The notes: a model not told the origin generated them from the letters alone. 64,000 bases of DNA from Danio rerio (GCF_049306965.1 NC_133185.1:34698501-34762500), one strand, 5' to 3'; shown: positions 1 through 51,805, counted from the first letter of the stretch. Numbers and translations are program-made.

Positions 1-259
1 ATAGAAAGATATGTTTATTTTTAATAATTATTTTGTAACAATTATACACGTCTTTATTGTCTCGTTGCTGATCGAGAATTTAAAAACAAACACTGACTTT
101 GAACTTTTGAACAGTAGTGTAAATTATTTCAACATAAGACCCTACTCCTGGCATGCCAAAGTAAATGGTCCATTTTGTTTTCATGTTTACTTAAAAATAA
201 AATAGAGACATGACAAACACATCTTCACTTTTTCTGGTGATCTGACTCTATCGTGACAG

Positions 260-17884
<17,625 letters not shown>

Positions 17885-18585
17885 CATCTGGAATTCTTAA
17901 AGGCTTTTTGTTATATTTATTGACTCCGTTAAATGGTTCAAAAATCCTTTAATTCTTTTCTTTTCCCCCCTTACTGTCTCAACACATTGGAAGCGCTTGA
18001 AAATGAAGGTGTATATTTCTGTAGTTTCCTGAGCCAAAAGAAAAAAAACCTCAAGTCCATCTTTACTCTTTCCATTCACATTCATTTTGGCTTCTTAATC
18101 CATGAATTTATGATCTTCTCCCTCTCAAAAAGTAAAACACACAGTCCCTGTTTGTTGGAGGAAATCAGAATGGCATGCTTGACCAAAGCAAACACGCTGT
18201 CCTTTTTTATTATTATTATTAATGTGAATGGGAGACTTTCTGCTTGTTTTTGTGTCCAGAAATGTATATTGAGGAAATGTGACATTCTGCTGCTGAATTG
18301 TTTCATTAGCTTAACTCTCACGCCTTGTCAATATATATTGGCTAGTTTTTTCAGTTCCCCGATAAAAATCCATCCGTACCTGTGAGCATCCTCAATGCCA
18401 AACGTCTCCTGTGTGTATGGACTTCAGTATAGTGTTGCACTGATATCAAAGGAGAATCGTTATTTTGTTTTCCTCTTGTTGCGTTCACATCTTCAGCATT
18501 TTTGTCATTTACACAAGTCTGTGCAAAAAAGGGAGAAGATTGTTTCTAAAAAATGTTAATAAAGTCTGTTTTATAAAACTCTGGG
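17885..18585 (+). other. hyou1: hyou1 3' UTR with poly(A) signal
   Basis: Untranslated tail after the TAA at 17882-17884. An AATAAA hexamer lies at 18558-18563, followed about 20 bases later by a GT-rich stretch, so cleavage near 18580 is expected. No repeat is seen inside the UTR. Confidence 0.75.
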
Positions 18586-18645
18586 GTTTTTTGTCACTGA
18601 TTCATACTTTATTTTTAATGTTTAATTAGTGTAGTTAATTTACAG

Positions 18646-19172
18646 CAGAGATGCCCAAAGTTGGCCCACGTTAACCTTTGATTTGGCCCTCCATCCCATC
18701 TGAGAAGACAGGGAAAATGGAGTTTTGGGGGGAATTTATCAGACATTGTCATTTGTAATTTAACATAACTTTTGCTTTTTAAATGTCGAGATACAAAAAA
18801 AGCAAACTGATATTAAAGGTTTTAATTAAATGTTGTGAATCAATCCGATCAAAAATAATAGTAAATACAGTCACTTGATGGATGGCAGACATTGCCTTGA
18901 TTCTTGCTGATGTCTTCTGCAAAGTCTTTTTTTTAGTGTTATAAATGGCATTGTTTTTTAATGGAAGACATCAATTCATTATAAAATGTATCATTAATAA
19001 TACAATTAAAGTATTTTTAATGTAATAAATTATAGTATTAAATCATATATTGAATTATAATAATAAATTGGGAAATTACACTGCCAACTTTACAGTTTGG
19101 TGTATTTACCTCCAGCCCACCACCCTCAATCAAGTTTAGTTGTTGGCCTTTGATAAAGTTTTGGCATCCCTG
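18646..19172. mobile_element. hAT-like non-autonomous element downstream of hyou1
   Basis: Left end cagagatgcccaaagttggc and right end gataaagttttggcatccctg are imperfect inverted repeats; flanks atttacag and attttaag look like a decayed 8-bp target duplication. The interior is AT-rich and non-coding. Confidence 0.6.
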
Positions 19173-20055
19173 ATTTTAAGACAAAATTCACCAAAAATTA
19201 AACCTTTTTTTCCCCTCGAGTTCAGTTAGATCATGCCTAATAATATCAGCAGGTTTAAGAATGTCCTGGGGTTGGAGATAATTCCAGTCTGGTCCATGAG
19301 CATGTAAGAGGGTATGAAATCAGGTAGTCCTTGAGAGCTCTCCTTGTTAAATGAGAAAAAGGGTGGATGGGTGGGGGGGATTCTTTAAAAAAAAAAAAAA
19401 AAAAAAAAACCAAGACGAGGAAGTGATGCTAGATGGGCTATTTATGGTGAGTTTGGAATTATCCAATTGGCTTACAAATGATTACAGATTAAAGACCAGA
19501 CACGATCAATTATATTACTTGTTCCTCAAAATAAGTTTGTAAAACCTCGCTTATATTTTTCCCTCTAAATAAATGAAGTCAAGGATGTTAATTTGGGATG
19601 TATTATTCATTTATGAAATTGCATTGAATTCATGGATTACTGTAAATGTGTATAATGCTACAAACCGTAATTTACACTGTACTGATGATGAAATGATGCC
19701 TTCCACTCAAATGCATTATAAAGAGTTTCATCACTTAGAGCTTTCTGATGATGACACATTATTGTTTTTAATATATTTTTGATAGTTTCATGTAATAAAC
19801 GTCTGCTCTGAACATTCCAAAGGCAATTTAAAGAAAAAGAAATCAATTCTGTGTTGATGTTTTACAAAAGGCATATTATTTTTATTTCTTGCTTTTCTTT
19901 TTACCTCACATTTTAAAGTTCAGAATTGTAAATTACAGTACATAAATTCTGATTTCTAGCTTTTCATTTGTTTACCAGAATTTAGGCTTTACATTTTGAA
20001 ATTCTGAATACTTTTACCTTCATGAATCATGTTTTCTTTTCTGGTTATTTTGACA
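19173..20055. other. hyou1 - ZP gene intergenic DNA
   Basis: The two genes converge here. AT-rich, with an A-run at 19387-19408. Short open frames occur in both directions but none resembles a known protein and base composition is that of the flanking non-coding DNA. Confidence 0.5.
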
Positions 20056-20580
20056 GCTCAACTCATTTCCTCGGCCCAGATCTGGCCCACACCATCAGCA
20101 TTTGCTTGGCCCATGCCGCAGTGAATTACGGTGCATGACAAGTCTGGCTTCCATTTAAGAGGCAAACATGGAAAGTTACTAGTTTATAACCAAGTCAATA
20201 ACCCATAACTGGACCTGAACTGGGCCAGGAATGTTGGTGTCACGACTGCAATGTTTTTTTATAAACCATGAAGCATTTCGCTTTATGGATGTGCTTTTTC
20301 TTGAAGCGACCTGATTGATAGATTTTTTTTCTTTACTTAAATAATTTAAATGTATTTTAAAAATGGGTCAAGATAGACCAGACTTGCGTGACCCACATAT
20401 ATTTTTAACATCTGGGCCAAATACTACACTTCATATCAGGCCCAAGTCTTGAGTGCCGCCTGTAAGACGGTGCCACCTCGGTCAAACCTGGGCCATGTTT
20501 GGCCCACGTGCTGTATGCCAGTGCCAGACGAATGACTGCTGTACCTGCTTTATACCAAATCTGGGCCAGATTTGCTACTT
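20055..20580. repeat. Element with recurring ggccca / tgggcc words
   Basis: Phrases such as cggcccagatctggcccaca, ctgggccaaa, aaacctgggccatgtttggc and aaatctgggccagatttgc recur within 520 bp on both strands, far above background in this AT-rich region. It looks like a dispersed or internally repetitive element; family not recognised. Confidence 0.45.
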
Positions 20581-20809
20581 GTTAGGTGATCTTGTAGTTC
20601 TTTTTTTTTAAGAGTAAAAACATATAAATAAAAATATATTGTGAATAGTTTAATGCCTCAAAGTTTTAAGTTTTTATCCCAGAGTTGACCTTTTTATCCT
20701 AATTTTTAATCATTTATTTTATTTCAGAACTAAAAAAAAATCTAATTCTGGAAGGGGAAAATCTCATTTCTTTGCAAGTAAGGAGAGATCTCAATAGGCA
20801 AAAAAAAGG

Positions 20810-20815
20810 TTTATT
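20810..20815 (-). terminator. Putative poly(A) signal of the ZPLD1-like gene
   Basis: AATAAA on the minus strand, 338 nt beyond the stop codon at 21153-21155; the nearest good hexamer seen downstream of the coding sequence. Confidence 0.5.
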
Positions 20816-21152
20816 GGTAAATATAAACTCCACATTCTGACCAAAAAATAAATAAATAAAAAAATTCGTTTTGGGCTCCAAATATCCTGCAATGTAAAAA
20901 CAAATCCACATAAAACTAACTAAATCCTTATTTGGGTATTGCTTTAATGTATTCAATATGACAACATTAGAAAAATACATTTTGCCCTCATATAGAAACC
21001 CCCAAAATGCCTACATATCAATGGAATAACAAATCGTTGCATGCATGAGTATGATGTACTTCAGTAGATTGTTTTAAACTGTAAGACACAGATCTACTAT
21101 CACATGACTAAAGCTACAAGAATGGGAAGAATGGGATGCAGAATTGTGACTG

Positions 21153-41726
<20,574 letters not shown>

Positions 41727-41830
41727 GATGCTGTGTGGCTGCAGGGGAAAATCCCACACAGCACAAGAACAGGCTGACCTTGATTTACTCCAAAGCAGAC
41801 ATTAAAGGGGGAAAAAAGACAAACACTTAC

Positions 41831-41906
41831 GGGTGGATCACTCACGCTACAGGTGTTCAGTTCCACATGCAGTTGTTCTGCTCGAGTGGGAAAATAAATG
41901 AGGATT
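41831..41906 (-). other. Predicted non-coding 5' exon 2 of the ZPLD1-like gene
   Basis: Bounded by a good acceptor (tttctctgtccccag) and donor (gtaagt) on the minus strand, and followed by the coding exon whose acceptor (ttttcccctgcag) ends at 41739. The exon contains a tiny upstream reading frame ATG-TGG-AAC-TGA, which may temper translation. Inferred from splice signals only. Confidence 0.55.
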
Positions 41907-41999
41907 CTGGGGACAGAGAAACAGATTATTTCAAGCATTACATTACTTCAATGTTAATACTACTAATAATGATAAAATTAGACAGATAGACATGATGTA

Positions 42000-43110
42000 G
42001 AAAAATAGATGAAACCCAATGGAAAGTGGGATAGAATGAAAGATGAATGGTGAGACAGATGGTTGGATAGATTAAAAAACTGAATGAATGGATGATTACT
42101 AAAAAGCAAACAAACAGACAGACAGACAGACAAAAACAAACAAACAAAAAAAGAAAGAAATGGAAAAAATGAAATAAACTAAGTGAACAGGAAATAAAAG
42201 AATAAATGAATAGGACATATGAGTAAAGAAACAAAAATGAAGAAAGAAAAAGTGAATATTAATAAATAAATTAAAATTAAAACAAGAAAAGTTAAGAAAG
42301 AAAATAAAAAACAATCAAAGAAAGAAACAAATCAATGAAATGAACAAACGAAATGAATATAAACAAATAAAGAAAAAATTAAGAAACAAAAATGAAGAAA
42401 AAGAAAAGAATAAAAGGAAAGGAAAGAAAAAAACTAAAGAAATTAAAAAAGGAAATAAACTAAATGAATATTACTAAATGTATAAAATAAAAAATGAAGA
42501 TAGAAAAAAAGGAAAAGAAAAAAAAAGAAACAAAGAAAGAAACAAACTAAAGAAATGAACAAACGAAATGAGTATGAATAAAAGAATAAAAAAGAAAAAA
42601 AGGAAAAGAAAAACGAAACAGTCAAAGAAAGATGAAACAATCTAAAGAAATAAACAAACAAAGAAAAATAAAAAAATTAAGAAACTAAAATGAAGAAAAA
42701 AAACAAAAAGAAAAAACAAAGCAATGAAAAAACAAGAAATAAATGAAATTAATATTAATAAATGATTAAATATTAAAGAAACAAAAATAAAGAAAGAAAA
42801 AAGAAAGAAACAATCAAAGAAAATTTAACTAAAGAAATTGACAAACAAAATAAATATCAATAAACGAATAATTAAATAAACAAAAAAAATAAAAAAGAAA
42901 AAGAAAAATATCAAAGACAGACACAAACTAATGAAATGAATTTGCATAAATGAATAAAAAATAAAGTAATACTAGAGAAAAAGGAAAGAAAATAACTAAA
43001 AATAAAAACTAAAGAATTGAAAAACTAAAGAAATAAACAAAATTAATATGAAAAAATGAATTAAAAAAAGAAAGAAACAAAAAAAAAAGAATTTAAGAAA
43101 AAAAAGTTGA
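42000..43110. repeat. 1.1-kb purine-rich (A/G) low-complexity tract
   Basis: Dominated by gaaa, aaagaa, aaataaa and aacaaa words with very little T or C on the + strand, so the ZPLD1-like pre-mRNA carries a polypyrimidine stretch here (between its predicted first two exons). The long minus-strand open frames rich in Phe/Ser/Leu in this tract are products of composition. Confidence 0.9.
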
Positions 43111-43222
43111 CTTTACAGGCTCATAAAAATGATACAATTTATTAAAGTTATCATTAAATTGTCCTAAGATAAACACAAGGGAATTTGGAGGGAAATATAG
43201 AGAATGACAAATGAAATGACGA

Positions 43223-43528
43223 GATGGATAGAACGATATAATGCTAGAGACAGAACGATAGATGGATGGACAGACAGACGGATGGATAGAATGATATAAT
43301 GCTAGAGATAGAATGATAGATGGATGGACAGACAGACAGACGGATGGATAACGATATAATGTTAGAGACAGAACGATAGATGGATGGACAGACAGACGGA
43401 CGGATGGATAGAACGATATAATGCTAGAGACAGAACGATAGATAGAACGTGATAGACGGACGGACAGAGAGACAGATAGAAAGATGGATAGAATGATACA
43501 ATGATAGAGACAGACAGACAGATGATTA
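43223..43528. repeat. Minisatellite, about 58-62-bp unit x 5
   Basis: Units start gatggatagaacgatataat, continue gctagagacagaacgataga and end tggatggacagacagacg; starts at about 43223, 43281, 43343, 43403 and 43483. Each unit contains shorter gata/gaca repeats. Copy edges vary by a few bases. Confidence 0.88.
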
Positions 43529-43613
43529 TAACAATAAATTGTCAATATATTTGATTTAAAAAGTTATAACATATTCGTCCTATTAATACTATATGATGAT
43601 GAACACACAGTAC

Positions 43614-43676
43614 CTTGTTGTCCTGGTTTCTTCTCGTGTGTCTTTTGTCAGTGTTTGTGATGATGTGCTATTTATA
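43614..43676 (-). promoter_or_regulatory. TATA-box promoter and predicted first exon of the ZPLD1-like gene
   Basis: A TATAAATA box lies at 43676-43669 on the minus strand. About 30 nt downstream would begin a short leader (near 43645) that ends at 43614 with a donor (caag|gtactg). This fits a tissue-restricted, TATA-driven gene. Transcript evidence would be needed for the exact start. Confidence 0.5.
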
Positions 43677-44090
43677 CTGGTCTCCTCCTGTCTGTATGTG
43701 TGTGAGGGAGGCACCAGAAACACGGCAGTCAGGAGGAACATCATCAGCACAAGCTCAGCATCAGGTGTACAGCTCACGTTAATCAGGTACCTGTCTTCAG
43801 CATAGTCATATTCCACTAATGCATTATATCACTGTGTAACACGCTTCACTTTACTGTGCCATTATAAAAGCACATTATGCAGCAAATGTGTCCTGTTGGA
43901 GACAAAAGTGGTTTACAACAGGACATTCATGTTCATTTCATTAAATAATAAAATGAAGCCCTTCTGACCAGGATATGAAAATGTGAAAGTGCATTTCCTC
44001 TGATCTTAAGGCTTCCATAACTGAGACTTAAATATAGTAAATATATCAACATTATTAATTTTGTGTACAAGTTAATCAACATAGACTTAT

Positions 44091-45054
44091 TCTGAAAATG
44101 TCCCTGTATACATTTCTGGAGATCACAAATTATATAGCCAGAAGCACAAATGGCTGCATTTCATCTTTACAGCAAACGCTGCGGGGTGGTACATATATGT
44201 TGCCGTTTCTTTTCTCGCTTACCAGCTGACCGCTTATCTCTATATGAACGGCTTTTCTGCTGCATGTTGCCAGTTTGTCCAGTGGCTCGCCACGTACATA
44301 GGCAGACTTGAGACGCAGAGAGTAGTTGATCACTAAGACGAGGTTTAAGAACAGTTCCAGAAAGCAGTTAAAACAAAAAACTAAATTAAATAAACAAGTA
44401 AATAACAGGGTAAAAACGTGGTAAGGTCTGAAAATGTAGGAAAAATCAGGGGGGCTTTTCTTTTTTTGGATTGCTTTTAAAAACACTTTTGTTTGGCTTT
44501 AGGAAAGGGGGTGGGTGCAGGGTCGGAGTGGGACTCTTTTTCAGCCCTGGAGTTTCAAGCCTTAGACCGGCCCTCCTCAGTTCACGACTGACTATATTAA
44601 AATAAGGTCATTTCCAATTCAGTTTCTAATGACACTATCATGTCTTTTCAAGAAAACAGCTGCTTTAGAACTTCAGATGTTCAACAACCCTAACAGTATT
44701 ATATGCCTTAACAATGAAAATGAAGTAAATAAATAAATAATTACTCCAGTAAGATTAGAACACAGGTCATTAGTGTCATAAATGTAACGTGCATACCACT
44801 GGACCACAATGGTGCTGTTATGTTAGTATGGCTGAAATAAAAAATAAATATTGCACTGTAACCTGCAAGACTCTTTTAATCACAGTATTACTTTCTATTA
44901 ATGGCTTAATCTTTTTCTCCCCTTTTTAGATTTCTGATCAAGTTATGTCAGATTTATAAATGTACTTAATCATCCGATTTTCATTGAGCAGGTCAACATC
45001 TCCTGGGACACATTTCGCGATCTCCAGAAATGTATATAGGGGAACGTTTTCAGA
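44091..45054. mobile_element. Non-autonomous DNA transposon with about 40-bp TIRs
   Basis: Left terminus 44091-44129 (tctgaaaatgtccctgtata, catttctggagatcacaaa) is the imperfect inverted copy of 45015-45054 (tttcgcgatctccagaaatg, tatataggggaacgttttca-ga). The minus-strand open frame at 44486-44130 crosses its left half but resembles nothing I recognise. A smaller repeat piece is nested at 44516-44576. Confidence 0.75.
44516..44576. repeat. Small nested repeat (gggtcgga ... gaccggccc)
   Basis: ggtcggagtgggactctttt, tcagccctggagtttcaagc, cttagaccggccc: a compact palindromic-ended piece typical of a short fish MITE, inside the element 44091-45054. Confidence 0.45.
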
Positions 45055-45059
45055 CATAG

Positions 45060-46060
45060 GTCAAAGCAATTTAAAAAAAATATACCAACATGAAATTAAA
45101 AATAATACAAATGGCTACTTCTGAATATTACAAAGTTAAAAAGGATAACGTTCAACTTTATTTTTGAGGTTTTAGTTTTATAGACTGCACTTTATTAGAA
45201 CCCATTAGCCATTATAATAAACTACCTTCTATTTTATTGAACATATGAACAAATCTTCATTTAAAGCTTGCAATTCTACCATACACATTTAGACATTTAG
45301 CAGATGCGTTTGTCCAAAGTGACGTACAATTAATATGTAACTTTAATTAGAAAAAAACATTGCTTCTTTTTTATACAATCTGTGCGATATTGTCAATAAT
45401 GTGAAAAAAAAAACATTAAAAATGTAACTTACTTCTGTGTCCGGAACAAAGAACAGCCATACTTTTCGTCAGCGTAGACGATATTTTTCAAATTACAGCA
45501 GACAGAGCCATACTGCCAATTGATTGGACAAATAATGTCCAATGACATGGATAGTATGCCTCACATTAGGTGACATGCTTCGAAAGCAAAAAATAAATAA
45601 ATAAATAAATAAAAAATTAACAGATTTTACTGTTTTATTGGAGTTAGGGTCCAAAATTGTTAGTTTAGTCAGACTATTTTAAAAGGATTACAAATATTTA
45701 TTTGCTGAAAAAAAAGTGTTTTCTTGATTTAAATTCATTAAAAAATGTGCTCACTGCACTTTACAATTAGTTAATACATTTAGTTGATCTATTTACTATA
45801 GGCTAGGTATGAATAATACTTGAACAACTGCATTAATCATAGTTCAGCATTTACTAATGTGTTATTGAAATCCAAAGATGTGCTTGTTAAAAAAAAAAAC
45901 TAACAATGAACAACTCTATTTTTGTTGTTTACTAAAGTTGTGTACAGGACAAAAAAATAAAACAAATCCTTTGAAAATGGGGGGGGGGGGGGGGTCATTC
46001 AGATCATCTGAATGTTTAGTTCATGTTTCTAAATACATTAAACCAACTGAACATTAATCA
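45060..46060. other. Intergenic DNA, no gene seen
   Basis: AT-rich. Contains a short dispersed-repeat phrase (catttagacatttagcagat ... tgtccaaagtgacgtacaat, 45288-45335), (AAAT)n at 45588-45612, and a run of 16 G at 45979-45994. Confidence 0.5.
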
Positions 46061-46079
46061 AAATCTTTATATGTACAGT

Positions 46080-46280
46080 AGTGGATGAAAGTGAATTGTT
46101 TCAATCCAATTTACATTGTTTGTTCTATTGAACACAAAGGAAGATATTTTGAAGAAGGTTGGAAGAGTGTAACCATTGATTTAAACAGTAATTGGTTTTT
46201 CTACTATGGAAGTCAATTAGAAGATTTCCAACTTTCTTTGAATTATCTTCTGTGTTAAAAGTCAAATGGGATAGAACAAG
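46080..46280. repeat. Fragment of a common teleost MITE
   Basis: ctattgaacacaaaggaaga, tattttgaagaaggttggaa and catggaagtcaatt-like phrases belong to the interior of the gggatagttcaccc family seen at 16064. Both termini missing. Confidence 0.45.
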
Positions 46281-47438
46281 AGGGAGTGCAGTTTACTTCA
46301 CAAAACAACAATACAATTTAAACAAACAGCAATTTCATCAACCTGAACTATTTTATAGATTTTAAATGAACAAAAGGAAGATCATCATGAAGCCTTAACC
46401 CAACAATAACTGGTATTAGTTGTCTAATCCATTCATATTATTTTTCATAAAACACGCACATACTCTCAAAGCGTTTTTAGCGCAGGTGATTTCAGACATG
46501 CCGTCTTCGTGAGAAAGCTCTGCTTTTTTTTAAAAACAGGTATCACACCTTTTCAGACAAAGCCTGCCGTCTTCAGAGCATCGATTTAACAAAGGCAGAC
46601 CCTCTTAAAAGTACACGAGGAAAGAACAATGTAGTACATGACCTTCTAAGGTGCCGTTTGTCTGGCTATCTGATTCCTTGGGCATTGTTTCATTTATCTT
46701 TTGTTGGACCAGCCTGCCTTTCAACATCTGAAATTTTGTTTTGGTCCATCAAAGTGGTTCAGCATTCTTACCAGTGTGTAAGAATGAGGGCTCTAGCTCC
46801 TCCAAAAGTCACATCGCGTTCATTGCATTTCGTCTTTGTCTTCTGAGATGCAGGTAATTTATTATATAAGAAAAAAGGCCTACAGTGGTTTCTCTTATAC
46901 CTCAGCTAATTACATTTTTCTTTAATATTTGGCTCCAATTTATCAGGAAGTGACAATTTTGTTCTTCTTGACTGATTGTATAGAAATGGCGCTTTATTTG
47001 CAACTGTTTTATGTGATATTCTACTTCTGCACCTAACTCTAATTTACATCTTTGGATGAAAACAGCTACTGAGTCTATCTAGCTTCTGGTTTGGTTCAGC
47101 TACCAGATCAGACCTATTTCCTTCTGCCTAACATCCGAAAGCTTTACAGATTCAGTGAGGAAAAGGGATTGAAAATTAATTCTGGACCCCTCACATCCAG
47201 CCCACTCTCCACTTAAACTGTTGCCATCTGACTGGCTCTACAGAGCACTGGAGCACCAAAACATTCAGAAATAACAATAACCTTCTTTCTCCTCCAAGCC
47301 ATATTCCATCTAAACACACATCTGCAAGAATCTAACCCTCTCTTTTCATCTGTATTAACATTCCAGTTTTGTATATTGACCTCATTGATAGTTTTCTTAA
47401 TATGCACCCACCAGCACCAACTGCTTGTAAACGCAAGT
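46280..47438. other. Intergenic DNA, no gene seen
   Basis: Slightly less AT-rich than its surroundings. The short open frame at 46658-46846 has no recognisable motif and ends without splice or poly(A) context; treated as non-coding. Confidence 0.4.
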
Positions 47439-47439
47439 T

Positions 47440-48261
47440 TCTCGTCAGCCAATCACATGACAGCAACCCAATGCATTTAGGCATGTAGACATGGTCAAGA
47501 TGATCTGCTGCAGTTCAAACCAAGCATCAGAAAGGCATCTCAAAAGAGGCCATATTTGAACGCACAAGATGACGAACCTCGAGGTGAATGGCAGCAGAAG
47601 ACCAGGGTGCCACTCCTGTCAGCTAAGAACAGGAAACTGAGGCCAAAATTGGACAATAGAAGATTGGAAAAAATGTTGCCTGGTCTGATGAGTCTCGATT
47701 TCTGCTGGGACATTCGGATGGTGGGGTCAAAACTTGGCATCAACAACATTAAAGCATGGATCCATCCTGCCAGTTCCAACGGTTCAGGCTGGTGGTGATG
47801 GTGTAATGGTGTGGGGGATATTTTCTTGACACAATTTTGGGCCCATTAGTACCGATTGGGCATTCTGTCAACGCCACAGCCTTCATTGCATTGCTGACCA
47901 TGCCATTTACTTTTTGAACACAGTGTACCCATCTTCTGATGGCTTCTTCCATGCCATGAATCACGAATCATCTCACACTGGTTTCTTGAACATGACAATG
48001 AGTTCACTGTACTTAAATGGCCTCCACAGTCACCAGATCTCATTCCAATAAAGTACCCTTGGGATGTGGTGGAACAGGACATTCACATCATGGATGTGCA
48101 GCATCTGCATGATGTTATCATGTCAATATGGACCAAAATCTCTGATGAATATTTCCAGTACCTTGTTGAATCCTTGCCATGAAGGATTAAGGCTCTGAAG
48201 TCAAAAGGGTGTCCAACATGATGCTAGTAAGATGTACCTAATAAAGTGGCCGGTGAGTGTA
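47440..48261 (+). mobile_element. Tc1-like transposon, internally deleted
   Basis: The right terminus acctaataaagtggccggtg agtgt (48236-48260) is the well-known TIR of a widespread fish/amphibian Tc1 lineage. The interior keeps transposase phrases (cctggtctgatgagtctcga, gtgtgggggatattttcttg, cctccacagtcaccagatct, atggaccaaaatctctgatg), but the N-terminal DNA-binding part is deleted between about 47555 and 47575, other deletions are scattered, and the left TIR is absent. The left remnant starts around cagccaatcacatgacagca. Confidence 0.85.
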
Positions 48262-50320
48262 TTTATAAACACCATATTGTCGTTTTTTATTTTTACTTAT
48301 TGTTTGTTTAATTTGGTTATCTTAATGATATGCATGCAGCATATTTTAACAGTAAATTTCAATTGGGTTTATATCAGGTAAATTCAGAGGCCAAAGCATG
48401 AACAGAAATTACTCAGCAGGTTACTCAAAAACCACTCCTTGACACCTTGCCTTTTCGGAGCAGGTCTCAGTTTTTTTACTGCATGTTTTCTTGTGCAATG
48501 TTGGACTCGCACAAAGATAATGGTTTCCATTCAATAATGCTGATTTGCTGAAATCAAAAACACGGATGTAATCAGAGGAATCTGTTTGGTCTTCATTTAA
48601 TCAAACAGTTATTTTCACAATTTGTAACGGCATTAGCAGTAAACAAACAGAACACGGAAAGTTATGAACAGGACCAAAAATAAATAAATAAATCATCATT
48701 TAATAATCATTAAGGTTGGGAATTCAAATCACCTTGTTTTATATTTACTTAAATATTTGTATGACATTTTAAATCGAAGGTTGTAGAAAAAAGGACATTT
48801 ACTTATTATATATATATATATATATTTATATAGTATCATGATTCACATCTACTGAATTATTTGCAAACTAATACCAAACACTAAGGTATCAATTTTCTTC
48901 AAGTACTTTATTCATTGCGCATATTTGGATACTTGATGCGCACTATACGGATTTCTGCTCTCTTTTTCAAAGCCAAATGTCAAAACATGATCGTGCGTAT
49001 TATCCTCTCCCTATGCCTGCAGGGGCATCATGATCAAATCTCCTCCTCCATTATGTGTCTGAGTAACACAAGACGGATGAAATCACACAGAACAGATTGT
49101 ATGAGATGAACTTCCTTATAGTCTGAAATTACCTCTTTAGTACTTTCAAGGGAATCTTTGAACTCTTGAATTAAAGCTACATTATACAAATGGTTTGTAA
49201 ATATATTAAGTCAAAGTTGACTAACCGATACCCCACAAAACTTGTTACTACAAAGAACAAAATAGTTACGAGTCACTTTAGAAATAAGCACTGGCATATA
49301 ATGAATAAGTAATATCATAATAGGTGCTAATTGCATATTATAATGGAGTAATAGAATTGTACTAAGTAATATTGCAAGTAATGTTACTATCTATTTAAAG
49401 TTCACGTGAACCTGCTGAGAATTGTGGTTCAGAAGGTGCTTAAAACTGAAACTGAATGAGTAGGGGGCGGGGCACATTCTTTCATTAAAGCAAACTAAAG
49501 ATAAAAAGGGGCGTGGTTAAGAATATAGTGGCTGAAGCTGTCAACGGAATAGCACTGCGCTTCCAAACTCGGAAGCAAACAGTCAGATTTGATTGAAGAT
49601 TACCGAAACAAACATTTTTCAGTGGATTAACTTGCACAGAATAATTGTTCACCTAAAGTACAAACGTAGGCCAGCTAAATAAACAAAAGCATGTAGAGTA
49701 CTAGTGTCTCTTCAAAAGGTTATAGGTCCTCTAAAAAAAAGCATCACAGTGCTAAAATAAAAGATAACCAATTTTAGCATGAAAATAAATATATATATTA
49801 TTTTAATTGAAAGGCTTGCCATAGGCTTTAGTTCTGCATATAGCCGTTTTAAGGTTTGTAAAAAAGATTATTACATTAATTTAAGTAACTGTATATTTTA
49901 CTCGATTCATTTTCACCCAATTGTATGCATACATTCGTATTCAATTAAATAAAACGTTCATTAGTTGCAAATTAAAAGACTTCAATCAAACAAGGAGAAT
50001 AGTTTGATGGCTGTATGTATGTGTGTGCGAGAATAATAATTTACAGTTTCTGTTTTGTTCATGAGTCCTCCAATACTCAACCAGCCTGCCTTACTGTTGC
50101 TATGGTTACATCCTAAGACGACTTCTGTTCACAATCCAAGTGTCTATTGGTGCACGTCTAAACTTTTGCACAGATACGGCAACAGTGTTGCAAAAATACC
50201 TCCATTTCAGCATCCTCTGAATAAATACTGCGGAAACGAACGATACTTTGCAAGCTCTCTTTTGCCCATGTAATAAGCTACATATTACATGACAGGAAGA
50301 CGGCTACAATTAACCAGTGT
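48262..50320. other. Intergenic DNA upstream of the histone pair
   Basis: AT-rich, with a short (TA) run at 48809-48824. Phrases at 49430-49640 (gggggcggggcacattcttt, ggggcgtggttaagaatata, tggctgaagctgtcaa) look like a dispersed repeat also represented near 6240. No gene recognised. Confidence 0.45.
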
Positions 50321-50322
50321 AT

Positions 50323-50328
50323 TTATTT
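50323..50328 (-). terminator. Putative poly(A) signal of the H2B gene
   Basis: AATAAA on the minus strand about 380 nt beyond the H2B stop. No GGCYCTTTTCAGRGCC-type stem-loop was found between the stop and this point. Confidence 0.5.
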
Positions 50329-50707
50329 GGGGTAAATAATACCAAGGTAATGTATGAAGAAACATTTAGGCTTAAGACATTTTCTTCGGTATGAATACAG
50401 TACAGCAAATTTTTGTCAACAAGAATCAATAAAAACCAAAGCCACAGTGATTTCCTCCAGCAATTTGACTTTACAGCCACATGGGTAAACAAATGACGGG
50501 CATATGCCAGAATAGTACATAACAAGTGTTCATCACACGTGCAAATACGATCAAACAGGAACAACCTCAGGTGAATGTTGTGTTACAGATGGAAAGCACC
50601 GTGTGTATGTGCTCCTCCAGAGCTCAAGATGTACCAGAGGTCCTTCATGCGGACGGTTTTCATCTGCCATCCATAAGAATACAGTCCAGTCCGTCTGCCG
50701 CTCACTT

Positions 50708-51805
<1,098 letters not shown>

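Noticed and set aside
42099-42661. Phe/Leu/Ser-rich minus-strand frames resembling membrane proteins
   Set aside because: They arise from the purine-rich low-complexity tract; no start context, splice or family pattern.
43589-43816. A coding first exon MMFLLTAVFLVPPSHT... for the ZPLD1-like gene
   Set aside because: The TATA box lies inside it and a complete signal peptide with a clean splice frame begins at 41726; the frame is a chance one over the promoter.
47213-48082. Independent host genes at 47.2-48.1 kb
   Set aside because: The frames lie in or beside an internally deleted Tc1-like transposon.
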